Of a stretch of 64,000 nucleotides of DNA, positions 21,023 through 32,391 are shown piece by piece. A program made the translations under genes and the position numbers. Numbering within the stretch: the stretch's first letter is position 1; each line of letters opens with the position of its first letter. The DNA comes from Diphasiastrum complanatum (lineage: Eukaryota; Streptophyta; Lycopodiopsida; Lycopodiales; Lycopodiaceae), in the NCBI GenBank assembly GCA_029204225.1, contig CM055104.1, positions 24,071,285 through 24,135,284 on the forward strand, written 5' to 3'. The notes under the pieces were generated by a model. That model was not told the DNA's origin, searched no databases, and saw only the letters and a program-made list of their open reading frames with translations.

Positions 21023-23687
21023 TTACATCACCAAATCTAAGCCAAGTTTGGCTCTAAAAGTCTCAAACTTTTCTTTACTTAAAGCTTTCGTAAATATATC
21101 AGCAACTTGTAATATCGTAGAACAATGTACAATACTTATATCTTTAGATTGTAATTTTTCACGCACAAAGTGATATTTCACTTCAATATGTTTTGTCCTT
21201 GCATGAAAGATAGGATTTTTAGCCAATTGTATTCCACTTTGATTGTCACGGAAAATGATAGTAGGATTTACCTGCTTCATGCCAATCTCACATAACAACT
21301 TACGTAGCCAAACAGCTTCCTAGGTAGCAGAACTCAACGCTTTATATTCGGCTTTTGTAGAAGAAAGAGAAATAGTATCTTGCTTCTTGCTAGACCATGA
21401 AAAATAACCGCTACCAAAATTGAAGGCATAACCTGTTGTTGATTTTCTCTCATCTATACTTCCTGCCCAATCAGCGTCAACGTGACCTTGCAACTTAGGT
21501 AAAACACTTTGTCTTTTGTAGATTAGACCAAGGTTAGGTGTACCTTTCACATACCTCAAAGTCCTTTTTGCAGCTTTTCAATGGTCCATAGTGGGTGATG
21601 ACATGAATTGGCTAATCAAACTTACAGCATAGCAGATATCAGGACGTGTAGTCATAAGATATATCAAACTTCCAACTAGCTGACAAAATAGTGTAGCGTC
21701 AACATGTGCACTATCATCAATACGAGATAAATTTTTACCAACTTCGCAAGGGGTGATGGAAGGTTTGCACTCTGTCATGTGAAATCTCTCCAATATCTCG
21801 CCCACATACTTGTTTTGACATAACCTGATATCACTTCTAGTTTGTCATACTTCGACACCCAAGCAATAGTGCATAAGATCTAAATCTGTCATCTCAAACT
21901 GCTTGCATAAGTTGGCTTTGATAGAACGAGTGAGGTTTTCATCATTGCCCATGATAATGATATCATCAACGTAAAGTACAATCAAGACAATGCTGTCATC
22001 ATTTATAAAAACATAAAGGTTTCGATCTGAATTTGTTCTTACAAACCCATGAGAAAGAAAGTAACTGTCAATGCGTCCATACCATGCGCGTGGCGCTTGC
22101 TTAAGGCCATAAAGTACTTTGTGTAGTTTACATACCTTTTGTTCTTGCCCTTTTGTCATGAAGCCCTGCGGTTGGACCATGTAAACTTCTTCCTCTAAGC
22201 CACCATTCAAAAATGCAGACTTCATATCCATTTGATGGATCTTCCACCCAAAATGAGATGCTAAGGCAATGATAAGATGTAGCATAGTCCACTTAGCCAC
22301 TGGAGCAAATGTCTCTTCATAGTCAATTCTTTTTCTTTTCTCATATGATTGCTTTGGCATCAAGTTTCTTTCGCTCCTCCTTTGGCACATGTACATAGGC
22401 CTTACATCCAATGACACAAAACTTGTCGATTTTTGGCTTTACTCCAGTAAATGCTTCTTCGGGATTCACATTTGGAACTGCAACTGTAGGGCTCCTGTTT
22501 TGCAAGAACGTTGCCGCACTGCATGCTTCCGACCAAAGTGAATCGGTCAAGCCCATCTGATTCATCATGGAGCGTTCACTCTCCATAATAGTCCTGTTTT
22601 TTCTTTTAGCTACACCATTACTATGCGGCATGTGTGACTATGTGAATTGTCTTTTGATGTCGTGTTCTTTGCAAAAGTCCTCAAAATCATCAGATTTGTA
22701 TTTGCCCCCTCTATCAGATCTTAGTACTTTGATGCGTGCATCCAGTTGGTTCTCTACTAAAGTCTTGAACTCCTTGAAGTGAGCAAAAGCGTCAGATTTC
22801 TTCTTCAAGAAACAAATCCATGTCCTGCTAGAGTAATCATCTATGCAAGTCATAAAATAATATGCTTTTCCCAACGACATGGTCTTCATTGGGCTTCACA
22901 AGTCGCTGTGAATGAGTTCCAACAGTTTCTTAGCTCTTGCAGCTCCACCTTTCTTAAATGTCTCCTTGTGATGCTTTCCCATGACGCATCCTTCACATAT
23001 TGCATGATGATCATCCTACAATGCTGGTAACCCTATTACCATCTTCAACTTCGCCATCAATCTCAATCTCCCATAGTTTAAATGACCAAGTCTTCTGTGC
23101 CACAACTCAGATTGAGATGTTGTTGAGATAGCCAAACCATATTCACCTGGTTTTGCAGCATCCAATTTATAATGGCCACAGTTACTATCTCTATAACCCT
23201 TCGCCACCACTTTATGGTTGTGGTTCATATCCTTCATAAGGCATCCATCTTTGACAAATTCAACCTTAAGATGTTGATTTGCCATTACACCAACATAAAG
23301 CAAACTCTTTTTGAGTCCAAGAACATAAAGCACATAAGGGATGTTCTTGATTTTACCATTAGGAAACTGCACAGGTACATTGCCCACACCCTGTATCTGG
23401 CATTCCTCTCCATTGGCTTGAGTGACCTTATCTCCATCATGGATTGGTGATAATTTTTCAAACCAATCACGTTTTCCGGTCATATGCCTTGTGGCGCCTG
23501 AATCTATGAACCATCTGGCACCATCACCAACTTGGGATGCCAATGCCGATGAGAAGACACTTGTCTCATCATCTTCTCCATCATCTTTGGCAATGTTTTC
23601 TTGTTGAGTCACTTTTCCCGCCTTTATGTTCGCTTTCTTCTTATAACACTCGCGTGCCCAATGACCCGTTTGTGGCAATAGTAACAT
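21023..23687 (-). pseudogene. Copia 1 pol: protease, integrase, RT, RNase H
   Basis: From 23687 downward on the minus strand the order is protease (WFIDSGATRHMTG), GAG-pre-integrase (LWHRRLGHLNYGRL), integrase core (TCIDDYSSRTW; RSDRGGKYKSDDF; NGVAKRKNRTI), reverse transcriptase (YEETFAPVAKWT; FLNGGLEEEVYM; LYGLKQAPRAWY; catalytic YVDD at 21962-21973) and RNase H (GHVDADWAGS; SLSSTKAEYKA; KHIEVKYHFVREK). These enzymes mature the Gag-Pol polyprotein, copy the RNA and insert the cDNA. Between integrase (ending KKLDAKA, near 22345) and RT (starting RIDYEETFAP) the linker and RT N-terminus are missing, so an internal deletion fused the two. Several stops and frame changes remain; it cannot be autonomous. 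Confidence 0.9.
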
Positions 23688-25610
23688 TTCTCTTTCTTCT
23701 TCTTTTTCTCTTTTGATGACAACTCTCCCTCGTCATCATCATCATTGGAACTTTTAGGAATCCTTTTCGATCCTTTCTGCTTGTCTTTAGCAAGCAAGGC
23801 TTGATCCTCCTGTGGAGTTTGAATTGACTTCACCACTTCGCGACGCTGCTCTTCTTGCAACATGATTCCGTGGAAGTCTTCAAAAGTAGGCAACCTCTCC
23901 CTCAAAGCAATGCCGCTCACAAACATCTGTAGCCCATTAGAGACACCGCTCATTGTGGTATGTACCAATTCAACATCCCTGATTGGTTCTCCAATCGCCA
24001 CAAGTTGATCTCTCAGCTCCTTTATCTTGGTGAAGAAAGATCCCACTGATTCACTTTCTTCCATCCTTACTGCGTTCAATCTCGACTTCAAGAAGATGGC
24101 CCGAGCTGGATTGCAAGTTTGAAATTGCATTCTAAGAGCTTCCCAAGCTCCCCTAGTCGTCGTGGCATCACTTATATGAGTGATCACATGGTCTTTCTCT
24201 GAAAGATTGATCAAGGACAATGCTCTCTGCACCTTTTTATCAAAGGCCCTTATGTCACCTAGAGTGATATTTGGCCAGACTTCAATACCTGCCACGATCT
24301 CCCACAACTCTTTCTCCATCAAAATACTCTTCATTTTGAATTTCCAGATCATTAGGACCCTTTTTGGACTCAAAAAGGGCCTCTTCACTAATTATAATTA
24401 GTGTTAATGACGACATGTGTACCAATAAGAGAGTGACAAGTGAGATGGAATGGTCCATATGACATGGCACATCCAATGGTGTAAAATAGATCTCCAAATT
24501 CTAACCCTCCTAGTAACCCTCCTCTAACTCTACTTGCTCAACCCATAGTAATGATGATTTGACAAGGCTCAAATTTAAATTTTAAATACCAATATAACCA
24601 TTTTTCAAGGCCTTCAAAATTCATCTTTTTAAGCCTAGAATGAGTGACAAGGGGGGCCGGTATTTCCTTGGGCCCCCATTTTGAAAAAAAAATTTGAAAA
24701 AAAAAGGGGGAGGGGGATGGGAGTACATCCCCTCCCCCCCGCTCTCTCTCTCTCTCTCTCTCGGGGCCAACTGGCCCGTCGCGCCCCATCCACCCCTCCG
24801 GGCCGCTGGCCCTCGTTGAATCGCGTGGCCCGGAGGGCCACACCTAACCACCCCCCCCCCTCCCTTGTTGTCCTGTCAAAGAGGGAGGGGGAGACCTGGG
24901 AGCGCGCGCTCATCGCGCTCCCACCCGGCTCAGCGGCTCCAAGTGGGCAGAGCGTGCTCTCGCCCACTTGGAGCCGCTGAGCCATGTGGGAGCGCGATGA
25001 GCGCGCACTCCCAGGTCTTCCCCCTCCCTCTTTGACAGGACAGCGAAGGAGGAGGGGTTGTTAGGTGTGTCCCTCCGGGCCACGTGATTCAACGAGGGCC
25101 AGCGGCCCGGAGGGGTGGGTGAGGCGCGAAGGGCCAGCTGGCCCCGAGGGAGAAAGAGAGAGCGAGGGGGGGTACAAGCGTACAATGGGGGGGGGGATGT
25201 ACTCCCATCCCCCTCCCCCATTTTTTTTCAATTTTTTTTTCAAAATGGGGGCCCAAGGAGATATCGGGTCCCCTTTTCACTCATTCTCAACTTAAAAAGA
25301 TGAATTTTGAAGGCCTTGAAAAAATAGATGTTATATTGAATTTAAATTTTTTGGCTACAATAAAAATTAGGTGTCCTTGCTATATTATGTTAGGCGTAAG
25401 TGAAGCCTACTAAAATAGAACTTAACCCATGATAAACCCAGGGTGAACTGCCACATAGGATGATTAATGAGTTAATTAATCCTAATTAGCAAACATGTTT
25501 AGGCAAGGAAGAGGCCCTTTTTGAGTTCAGAAAGGGCCCTAATGGTTGTAGTTAGAAGCCCCATCAAGTTTGCTTGCATTGCCCAAAATTGCCTCATTGA
25601 TGTTTGCCAT
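23624..25610 (-). pseudogene. Copia 1 gag, split by a foldback insertion
   Basis: Gag starts with ATG at 25608-25610 (MANINEAILG…), reaches ASNYN at 25545 and is then interrupted by 24351-25543. It resumes with WKFKMKSILMEKELWEIVAG, as in a normal copia Gag where NYN-x-W is contiguous. The body contains the capsid region (ALRMQFQ…FLKSRLNAVRM; MSGVSNGLQMFV) and an Asp/Lys-rich tail. The nucleocapsid zinc knuckle is split between frames (KCYYCHK then TGHWARECYKKK, near 23660-23690), as if one A were lost from a run of A. Gag would form the virus-like particle. Confidence 0.9.
24351..25543. mobile_element. Foldback/MITE-like element with about 0.6-kb inverted arms
   Basis: A 1.19-kb palindrome. 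The outer ends are ATTAGGaCCCTTTttGgACTC (24351-) and, in reverse complement, ATTAGGgCCCTTTctGaACTC (ending 25543). Arms match again at aaggccttcaaaattcatct (24611- and mirrored near 25313), through a GC-rich portion with C/G and CT runs. The centre is a nearly perfect hairpin, ggctcagcggctccaagtgg (24927-) against its complement ending 24983, around agagcgtgctct. Neither arm has a credible transposase frame. No target duplication is evident. It lies exactly within the copia 1 gag codons. Confidence 0.85.
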
Positions 25611-26872
25611 CTCCAAACTGCTTGAAACTTCACCTGTAGGCTATAAAGTGTATGCTGGAGCCAACCGTGATGCTAGAAATCAATAATGATGACCTGCAAT
25701 TTTTGGCTTACCAGGCCACCCGCCACTCTTTCGCCAAATTGAAAGCCAAACTGGCGTCGCTTTCCGAAATGCTTGTCGTCACCAACTCCCAACTTCCTGC
25801 CTAGTGGAATGGTGAAATCACTTCTGGCGCGCTCCGAACACTTCCTCCGCGACAATCACTCTGTTTTGGTGTACCGTACTTGCAGGTACAGTCAGGGTGC
25901 CCTTCATTTGAAGGCTATAGCCTTTCGTTTGGCCAAAAGAGGCTAAAGGAGGTGAAAATAAGGGCAATTTGGGTTTTTGAACTGTTTCTTCAGTGTGAAG
26001 AAACTTCACTCTTCAAAAACTTGGGACCCAGCAGTTTTTTCAGTTTAAAATTTTTTAATGAAGTTGCAATGCACTTTGCACTTCAGACCCCTTCAGGCTT
26101 TTTCACATCAATCTAACGGATCCTTTAGATCCAATGACCCACTTGTCGTGTAATAACCACTGTCGATCTGTGTGACTCGAGATCGGACGACTTTCCACGC
26201 TTTTCTACGTTGATCAAGGGCCTTCAAAGCACCAGGCACGTCGGGCCGCTAACCGACTAGTTGAATTGGACGCACAAGGTTCTGCGACCTCTCCTCCTCT
26301 TCTCTCTCTCTGCGATGGATTTTCCTCTCTCTTCACATGTTATGGTTGCTCCCTGTGGATCAATCTGGCTGCTCTCTTTCTCCACGGCCAGTCGCGGCCT
26401 CCTTACTGCTGAGTTGCACTACCAGGGCGCCCATTCTCAGCAACTTACAGCTCTGAAAAAGTCCTCCTACAAGGAGATATCCAATATTTTGCACTTTGAA
26501 ACCCTAGCAACTTTGAAGAGAAAGATATATTGGACTTTACTCAGGCTTTCCCTGAGCTTTCACTAGCAGCACCTATCTGGCTGAGGTCGCCCTACAGCAG
26601 GCAATGTTCTGCTTCAAACCGCTCTTCAAACGGTGTTCGATTGGATTCAAACCAATCACACATGCCAAGCAACCCTTCAGAAGATTTTTCAGCTTCACCT
26701 TTTTTTTTTTTGCTTGCCCTCTGATTCAGCTGACAATCTCCTGCCTCTGAATCTTCTTACAGTTTTTGAGCTAGTCCACAAATCTCCACAGACTCGGTTT
26801 TGTGCTTCCTAGCCAACAAACCGTCGTGAATTTGCAGCTCTCTGTTCTTGTCCGGTGATTCAACCACCAAGG
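25611..26872 (-). other. Copia 1 untranslated leader
   Basis: Lies between the primer-binding site (26873-26884) and the gag ATG (25608-25610). It is unusually long at about 1.26 kb and has only short open frames on either strand. A T run is at about 26700-26711. Confidence 0.7.
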
Positions 26873-26884
26873 GCTCTGATACCA
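26873..26884 (-). other. Primer-binding site of copia 1
   Basis: In minus-strand sense the 12 bases read tggtatcagagc, the usual initiator-methionine tRNA 3'-end complement of plant copia elements. They touch the 5' LTR with no gap. Confidence 0.9.
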
Positions 26885-27132
26885 AGTTAAGAAAACACAG
26901 TTTAAACACCCGACCGGATCAATCACCACAACACAACGTCAAGTGCAACAAGACAACCAAATTGCTCTCCTCAAACTGTATATTCAACTGATAAGTAAGT
27001 ACAAAGATAAGTTGCTTAAAAGCACTCTAAGAGCTCATAAAAGAAAGATGGCCCGATAACTCTAGAACTAAGCACACGTGCTGCCATCAAAATAAGAAAG
27101 CACTGTATAAGTCGATCATTGCTATTTTAACT
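26885..27132 (-). repeat. 5' LTR of copia 1
   Basis: 248 bp matching 20684-20931. It would carry the element's promoter and is flanked outside by target duplication ATTGA at 27133-27137. Confidence 0.95.
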
Positions 27133-27800
27133 ATTGATGATGATCTGCTTGTCCTACATCCCATGTAGGTTCAACTTCCCATGCTTGATGTTGCCAACTC
27201 TGATTTGACCAGTATATAGGCCTCCCACCAAGGTGCCTATCTCAGCAACACATCCATCATAATGTCCAAGCCAAAGCAAATGCAAACCAAAAAGCTGCAT
27301 CCTACTTACCAAATAATAATGGATAAAAACAACATGTGACGCCAACCTAGAGACCACTGTGCATATAACCATGCAGCTCACCTGATCACTCGCCAAAGTA
27401 TCAACTGTCACTCTCTGAACGACCATCTTGATTTTTGTCGGCTCACAGCCATGGGCATGTTGGATCCACATCACCCCGTAATGCACTCCATGCTCTTAGG
27501 ATATGTACCACCCCAGGTACACTCCATGCCACCTACCTCCAAGTAGGCTTGACCCGTCCCTAGGTCACCATCCTACTATCCAAGCCGATCAGTAAAGCAT
27601 CACCTGCTCCTCTTGGCTCCTAGTAGTGTCGCTCACTTGTCCTGGCTATGTGCCACTCGACACCATGCCATCACAAGCTCATCCATGAGTTGCCACTCAC
27701 AGGATTCCGAGACTACTATCTCCCTAATCGTACTGAGGTATATGGCTCTGAGTGACTTCCTCTAGGCTTCTTGATCTCACCACCTGTGGATCTGAACCAT
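27133..27800 (-). repeat. Duplicated segment A, right part
   Basis: Continues the homology with segment B from the insertion point: tgatgatctgc(t/c)tgtcctaca matches 29253 onward and similarity runs to about 30150 with indels. A 110-codon minus-strand frame (27154-27486) is coding-like but not recognised. Confidence 0.75.
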
Positions 27801-28734
27801 ACAGGTTCCATTAATAGAATCTAGTGCAGTATGCAGATCACATCAATCAATCACCATAGCCACTCCTCACAAGCTCTCAAAGATGGCACAACAAAAGTTA
27901 ATAGATTACAAAGAAACATTGTACATATAGAGTATTCACAAATTGCATGAAAAGGCAAGTGTCCTAAAATTGGCCTACCACCTATCAAACCAAGGTCAAG
28001 CCCACTATGGCCAAATTTGACCGACAAACTTGGGACATGCCCCCAAGTATAGCAACTATTGTAAATAACTCTATATAGGCTAATTTTTCCTACATGTGGC
28101 TACTCGGCTAACCGATCAATATATCCTAACATGTCACATCCTGATCACAACCATATATAGTAAACCAGATAAACTGTACACTAATTACATCATCACATTT
28201 AGAGCTTATACTAATTAATCAAATTAGAACTGATTTCCAACTCTCTCCGTTAAGCTCAAATGTGATAGGGTTGAAAAAAAAAAAATCTGTAGCAATGTCT
28301 GGAGTACCCAAAAGATGTTATGCATGTCTTGATACACTGTACTTGGCTCACACTCAAGTACACCAACAAACCACCAGTTTTGACTCACAAAGTACATGTA
28401 CACACAATGCTCATACAGAGAGCTTATCACACTCTCGACCAACTGACTCGTTCCTATCCAATTTGAAACACGAGTGGACTACATGAGCAATATGGCTCAA
28501 CTGAGGAAATCCTTCTGCCACCATGAGACTTATATCCTCCATCTAGCTAGGCTGACATCCTATCAGACAATTACAAGCGCAGACATGTAAAGGTGACATA
28601 AATGAGTGACTGAGGCTCAACTTGAGGAAATCTTATTGTCACTATAAGACTATACCCTCACCAGATAGACAGCTAGTAGATATAATGACAAGTCAATGAG
28701 CATCCAAATGACTACTTTGTTTCAAACGTAGCAA
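27801..28734. other. Non-coding DNA between duplicated segments
   Basis: No gene recognised. A tandem duplication at 28486-28690 is listed separately. Confidence 0.4.
28486..28690. repeat. Diverged tandem duplication, period about 125 bp
   Basis: ggctcaactgaggaaatcct (about 28493) recurs as ggctcaacttgaggaaatct (about 28615). Matching ccaccatgagact/tcactataagact follows. Confidence 0.6.
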
Positions 28735-30170
28735 ATGCATAAGCACATACAACTTCAACTCAGATCTAAACTCCCATGACAAGGTAACATGCAAGCTCAC
28801 ACACACTCATGCAAACTAGCACAAATGATAAAACGTGAAATACATGACCATGGCCTGCCCATAAGTGGTGTCATGTCATACCAACACCTGTGCCACCTGT
28901 ATATTCGCTGCTACACCACTGGTCTTGAAATCAGATTCTCTTGATCATGGCTTGCACCTATAACCAAGATGTCCTCATGTGCAAGTATATCACATAGATG
29001 TCGTCATACATCATCCAAAAATCTCTCATAATCTGCTGAACACTTCAAGCCTCATCTCTGATGTATCTCCCAAACAAAGCCATGCTCCAAGCCGCTTTGC
29101 CCTGACATTCTGTCCAATAAGCCCTGAAAGCTGATTCTCATCCAATCACTATGCTCCAAGCACAAGAGTCTACCAAGAACTCAATGAATGAATGTATGCA
29201 AACCTCACCATTGGCTATACCTGAGTAGCTCGCACATCTCCCAGAGATACTGATGATGATCTGCCTGTCCTACATCCCATGTAGGCTCAACTTTGCCAAC
29301 TCTGATTTGACCAGTATATGAGCCTCCCCAACCCAAACCAAAGCAAATGCAAAATAGATCCAAACATCGTGATGATCAACTCACCCACGATCTTGTAGTA
29401 TATCAAGTAAGATAGTTGCGTCAGAAACCTATACCCTATACCATCTCATCACTAAGTATCCATTACCTGTTGATAGCTCCCCAAGAATTTGTCCACCTGT
29501 AGTGCAACTAGATTCCAATTGGATCTAACCAAAAGATACATCCTACTTACCAAATAATGATGGATAGAAACAACATGTGACGCCAACCTGGAGACTACTG
29601 TGCATATAACCATGCATCTCACCTAATCACTTGCCAAAGTATCAGTTGTCACCCTCTGAGCAACCGTGGGCATGTTGGATCCACATCACCCCATAATGCA
29701 CTCCATGCCCTCAGGATATGTACCACCACTAGGTACACTCTATGCCACCTGCCTCCCAGTAGGCTTGACCTGTCCCTAGGTCATCACACATGATGCACCA
29801 GCTGAAGAACATCGTCCATACATCAAATGACATATCATACCTGAGAAACTGTAGCATCTCCCTGAGTGCCACCCCAATGGACTTGTCATCCACATACTAT
29901 GCTCACATGATGTCTCTGATCCTGGTCACCATCCTACTAGACAGGACGAACTCCAAAGCAATACCTGCATCGCCTGGCTTCTAGCATCTGCTCGTTCTCC
30001 CTGGCTATGTGCCACCCAATACCATGCCAACACAAGCCTATCCCTGAGTTGCCGCTCACGAGATCTTGAGACCAATGTCTCATTGATCGTACTGAGGTAT
30101 ATGGCTATGAGTGACTTCCTCTAGGCTTATCCTGATCTCAACACCTAAAAATCTACAACATCCAGGTTCC
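28735..30170 (-). repeat. Duplicated segment B, uninterrupted
   Basis: A paralogue of segment A that lacks copia 1. At 29240-29270 it reads ctcccagagatactgatgatg, where segment A has ctcccaaagatattga, the element, then attgatgatg. Minus-strand frames contain coding-like blocks (KVEPTWDVGQADHHQYLWEM; ALREMLQFLRYDMSFDVW) interrupted by stops, so the ancestral segment was probably protein-coding. I do not recognise the protein. A Helitron-captured gene is one possibility because a Helitron coding region lies just to the right. Confidence 0.65.
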
Positions 30171-30538
30171 AACAGCTGTGCAAGCCTAGACACCTGCAAA
30201 TACAACCAAATGCATGAAAGCTATAAATATCTTATCCACACCCATCATGGTAGATGCATCTCCATCGATGCCAATGCCAATGATTGGCCCCCTGTTGTAA
30301 TGCCAACTTGTACTTCCAAATGAGTACACCATGAAGTCCTTGCCATCAGTGTATCCTCCAGTAGATCACTAGCAAAACACTCACCATAATATTTGCCCTC
30401 TGATCACACCCAACCGTACGATCTTCGTTAGCTCTCCAACCTAGAGCTGGCTCCAAAGCTTCATGCTTTGCCCATTTGTGTTTGCAGCTTTCTCATTCCA
30501 TCATGAATCACCCCTGTAAGTCCTGTCAATCAAAAGAC
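30171..30538. other. Unassigned DNA left of the Helitron frame
   Basis: No domain recognised. It should hold the next part of the Helitron protein if that were intact, but neither the Rep HUH motif nor helicase motifs are visible. Confidence 0.4.
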
Positions 30539-32204
30539 TCAATGTATACCATCACGTACGTCATCATGATCACCACGTGCAACATCTCTCATACACATAT
30601 GTGGAATCCCTTGATACCACCCATCAGTACCATAAGGAAAGAGGAGGACAAAATGCAAGGCATCATACGATGAATGACGCTCTGTGATATGTTGCAAACC
30701 ATCCTGAATGGAGTGCAATATGATGTCATGCATTCCGTCACTCAATGTATCATCTATAGGCATAAGCATTGCAATCTCATTGCATGTAGGAGCATTGAAC
30801 TGTCTATTCGCTCTACTCTGTGAACAACCAGACACTATGTGAAGTCGAATATCCTTTGTGAAGTTTTCTCGCATGATTCAAGCAACATTCTTAAAACGTT
30901 GTGCAAATGGATTCACATCCATCATTATGCTTTGCAAAAGGGAGAGAACATCACGCATAAGATCGAGATTCAGAGATAATATCTGATCTAATTGCAAATC
31001 ATCACCATCCATGATGTAGATCTATGAAAATGAAGGTCTATCTAAAGGCAACAAACCACCAATATGATGATACAATCGGCTAGACACTCTAAATGTATAC
31101 ATGCCACCTATGGAGTTGGCAGTGGATCTATCTAGATTCGCCCCAAGAGATGCAAAGGCCAAGGAGTTATTATAACTCCGAACATGTTTTCTAAAATGAG
31201 CTCCCACGTCATTAGATGACATGTACAAATTAAGGAGATAAAGTGACGGTGATGGCATCAAAGGCAAGCCTTTCATGCAACAGAAAGAGCTATTTCTTTC
31301 TGCTTTCCATCTTAGGGCCGAACAATGACCGCACACAAACTCCATCTCTCCAAGATCATGGCATGCTTGTGTTTGAAGCGATCTAGCTACTTCAAAATGA
31401 CCCTGTCTTGAGTGTGAGACTTCTGTGACTACGGGGTTTTGCGAAGCCAAAATCAAGGTCCGATGTCTTCACTTAGCTTGGTACCTACGATTCAATCTTC
31501 TACTCCTAGTAGATCTAGATTCTACTTCTGGAGTCCTATATGATGGGTGATTGCGCACATGCTCGAGTGTAACAAACATTGTTGTCGTAGAGTCTACCCC
31601 CTCCATAACATCAACATTGGACATCGAATCCAATGTAATATGCGTAATTGATCCTACACCAAATATATCAGTCTCTCTTCTGATATCATCATGGGATGTC
31701 AAATGTGTATCCTCTTCTTCTTCTTGAATGGTAAATTGCAAAGCCTTGGCTATATGTTTTGCCATATACCTACGACAAATCCTCCTCTTCCTCTCACTTC
31801 TGGATTCCGCTTTAGGAGTCAAATATGAAAGATTACTACGAACATGTTCCGGTGTAACCAACTCTACCCTCTCCGTTGCTACCCCTATCTCGGATGACCT
31901 AAACTGGGCGGATGGACTCCTACAGTCTGATGAAAATGCACTACTTCCAACAAACTCTACAGCAAGACATTGAGGTGATGGTACCATGACATGATGTAAT
32001 GTCAATGGATGATAGCTATGCGGAGGCACGCCTACAACCAAACTGGTTTCGCTACTCCCGATGTGCTCTACTGCACCACTGCTAAGTGATTGTACACTGG
32101 CATCTAAAGTCAATGTACCATCGCTACGTAGGGACGCACCTGCAGTGCGTATACTACATGCTGACAAAGCCCTACTCTTGGCTTGTCTCCTACGGGCCAA
32201 TCTC
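30539..32204 (-). pseudogene. Helitron replicase, N-terminal region
   Basis: A single minus-strand frame of about 550 codons with internal stops at 31469 (TGA), 31022 (TAG) and near 30879 (TGA). The N-terminus has Arg-rich repeats ending RRRQAK, RRYMAK and RRYQAK, each preceded by a similar (T/S)PE…(V/A)ESRS block. A zinc-binding-like segment CGHCSALRWKAER…CC follows, then RKHVRSYNNSLAFASLGANL, YTFRVSSRLYHHIGGLLPLD and IYIMDGDD. Later come RQFNAPTCNEIAMLM and SSYDALHFVLLFPYGTDGW. These are the conserved Helitron_like_N blocks, in order. Rep nickase and helicase domains, which drive rolling-circle transposition, are absent. The right edge meets copia 2 leader DNA. Confidence 0.85.
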
Positions 32205-32391
32205 TTCCTTTTGATTTAATTGTAGATTGATTGGATCTCATCTCGTCTTCATTTCATCTTTGTGAGGAAGTGCTAGAACCATGGTTAGAAGTCCTTTGAG
32301 TGGGCTAGAAACCAAATTTGAGAGAGACCTTTGGGAGGCTCTAGAATCAACCAAACCAATTTTTTGTTTGTCGAATTCAGTAGTAAGATGG

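Larger units (their letters stand above)
20684..27132 (-). mobile_element. Copia element 1, LTR-to-LTR, with nested foldback element
   Basis: A Ty1/copia retrotransposon on the minus strand, bounded by near-identical 248-bp LTRs (20684-20931 and 26885-27132) and a 5-bp target duplication ATTGA (20679-20683 and 27133-27137). The LTR termini are AGTTAA…TTAACT, a perfect inverted repeat but not the usual TG…CA. A tRNA-iMet-type primer site (complement gctctgatacca, 26873-26884) abuts the 5' LTR, and a purine tract (gagggagag in reverse) abuts the 3' LTR. Gag and pol lie between 25610 and 21023. The element is defective: a 1.2-kb insertion and a frameshift in gag, an internal deletion before RT, and stops. 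Confidence 0.95.

Noticed and set aside
24538-25303. Several overlapping Pro/Gly/Arg-rich frames
   Set aside because: They mirror each other across the foldback element's arms and are produced by its GC-rich, low-complexity sequence.
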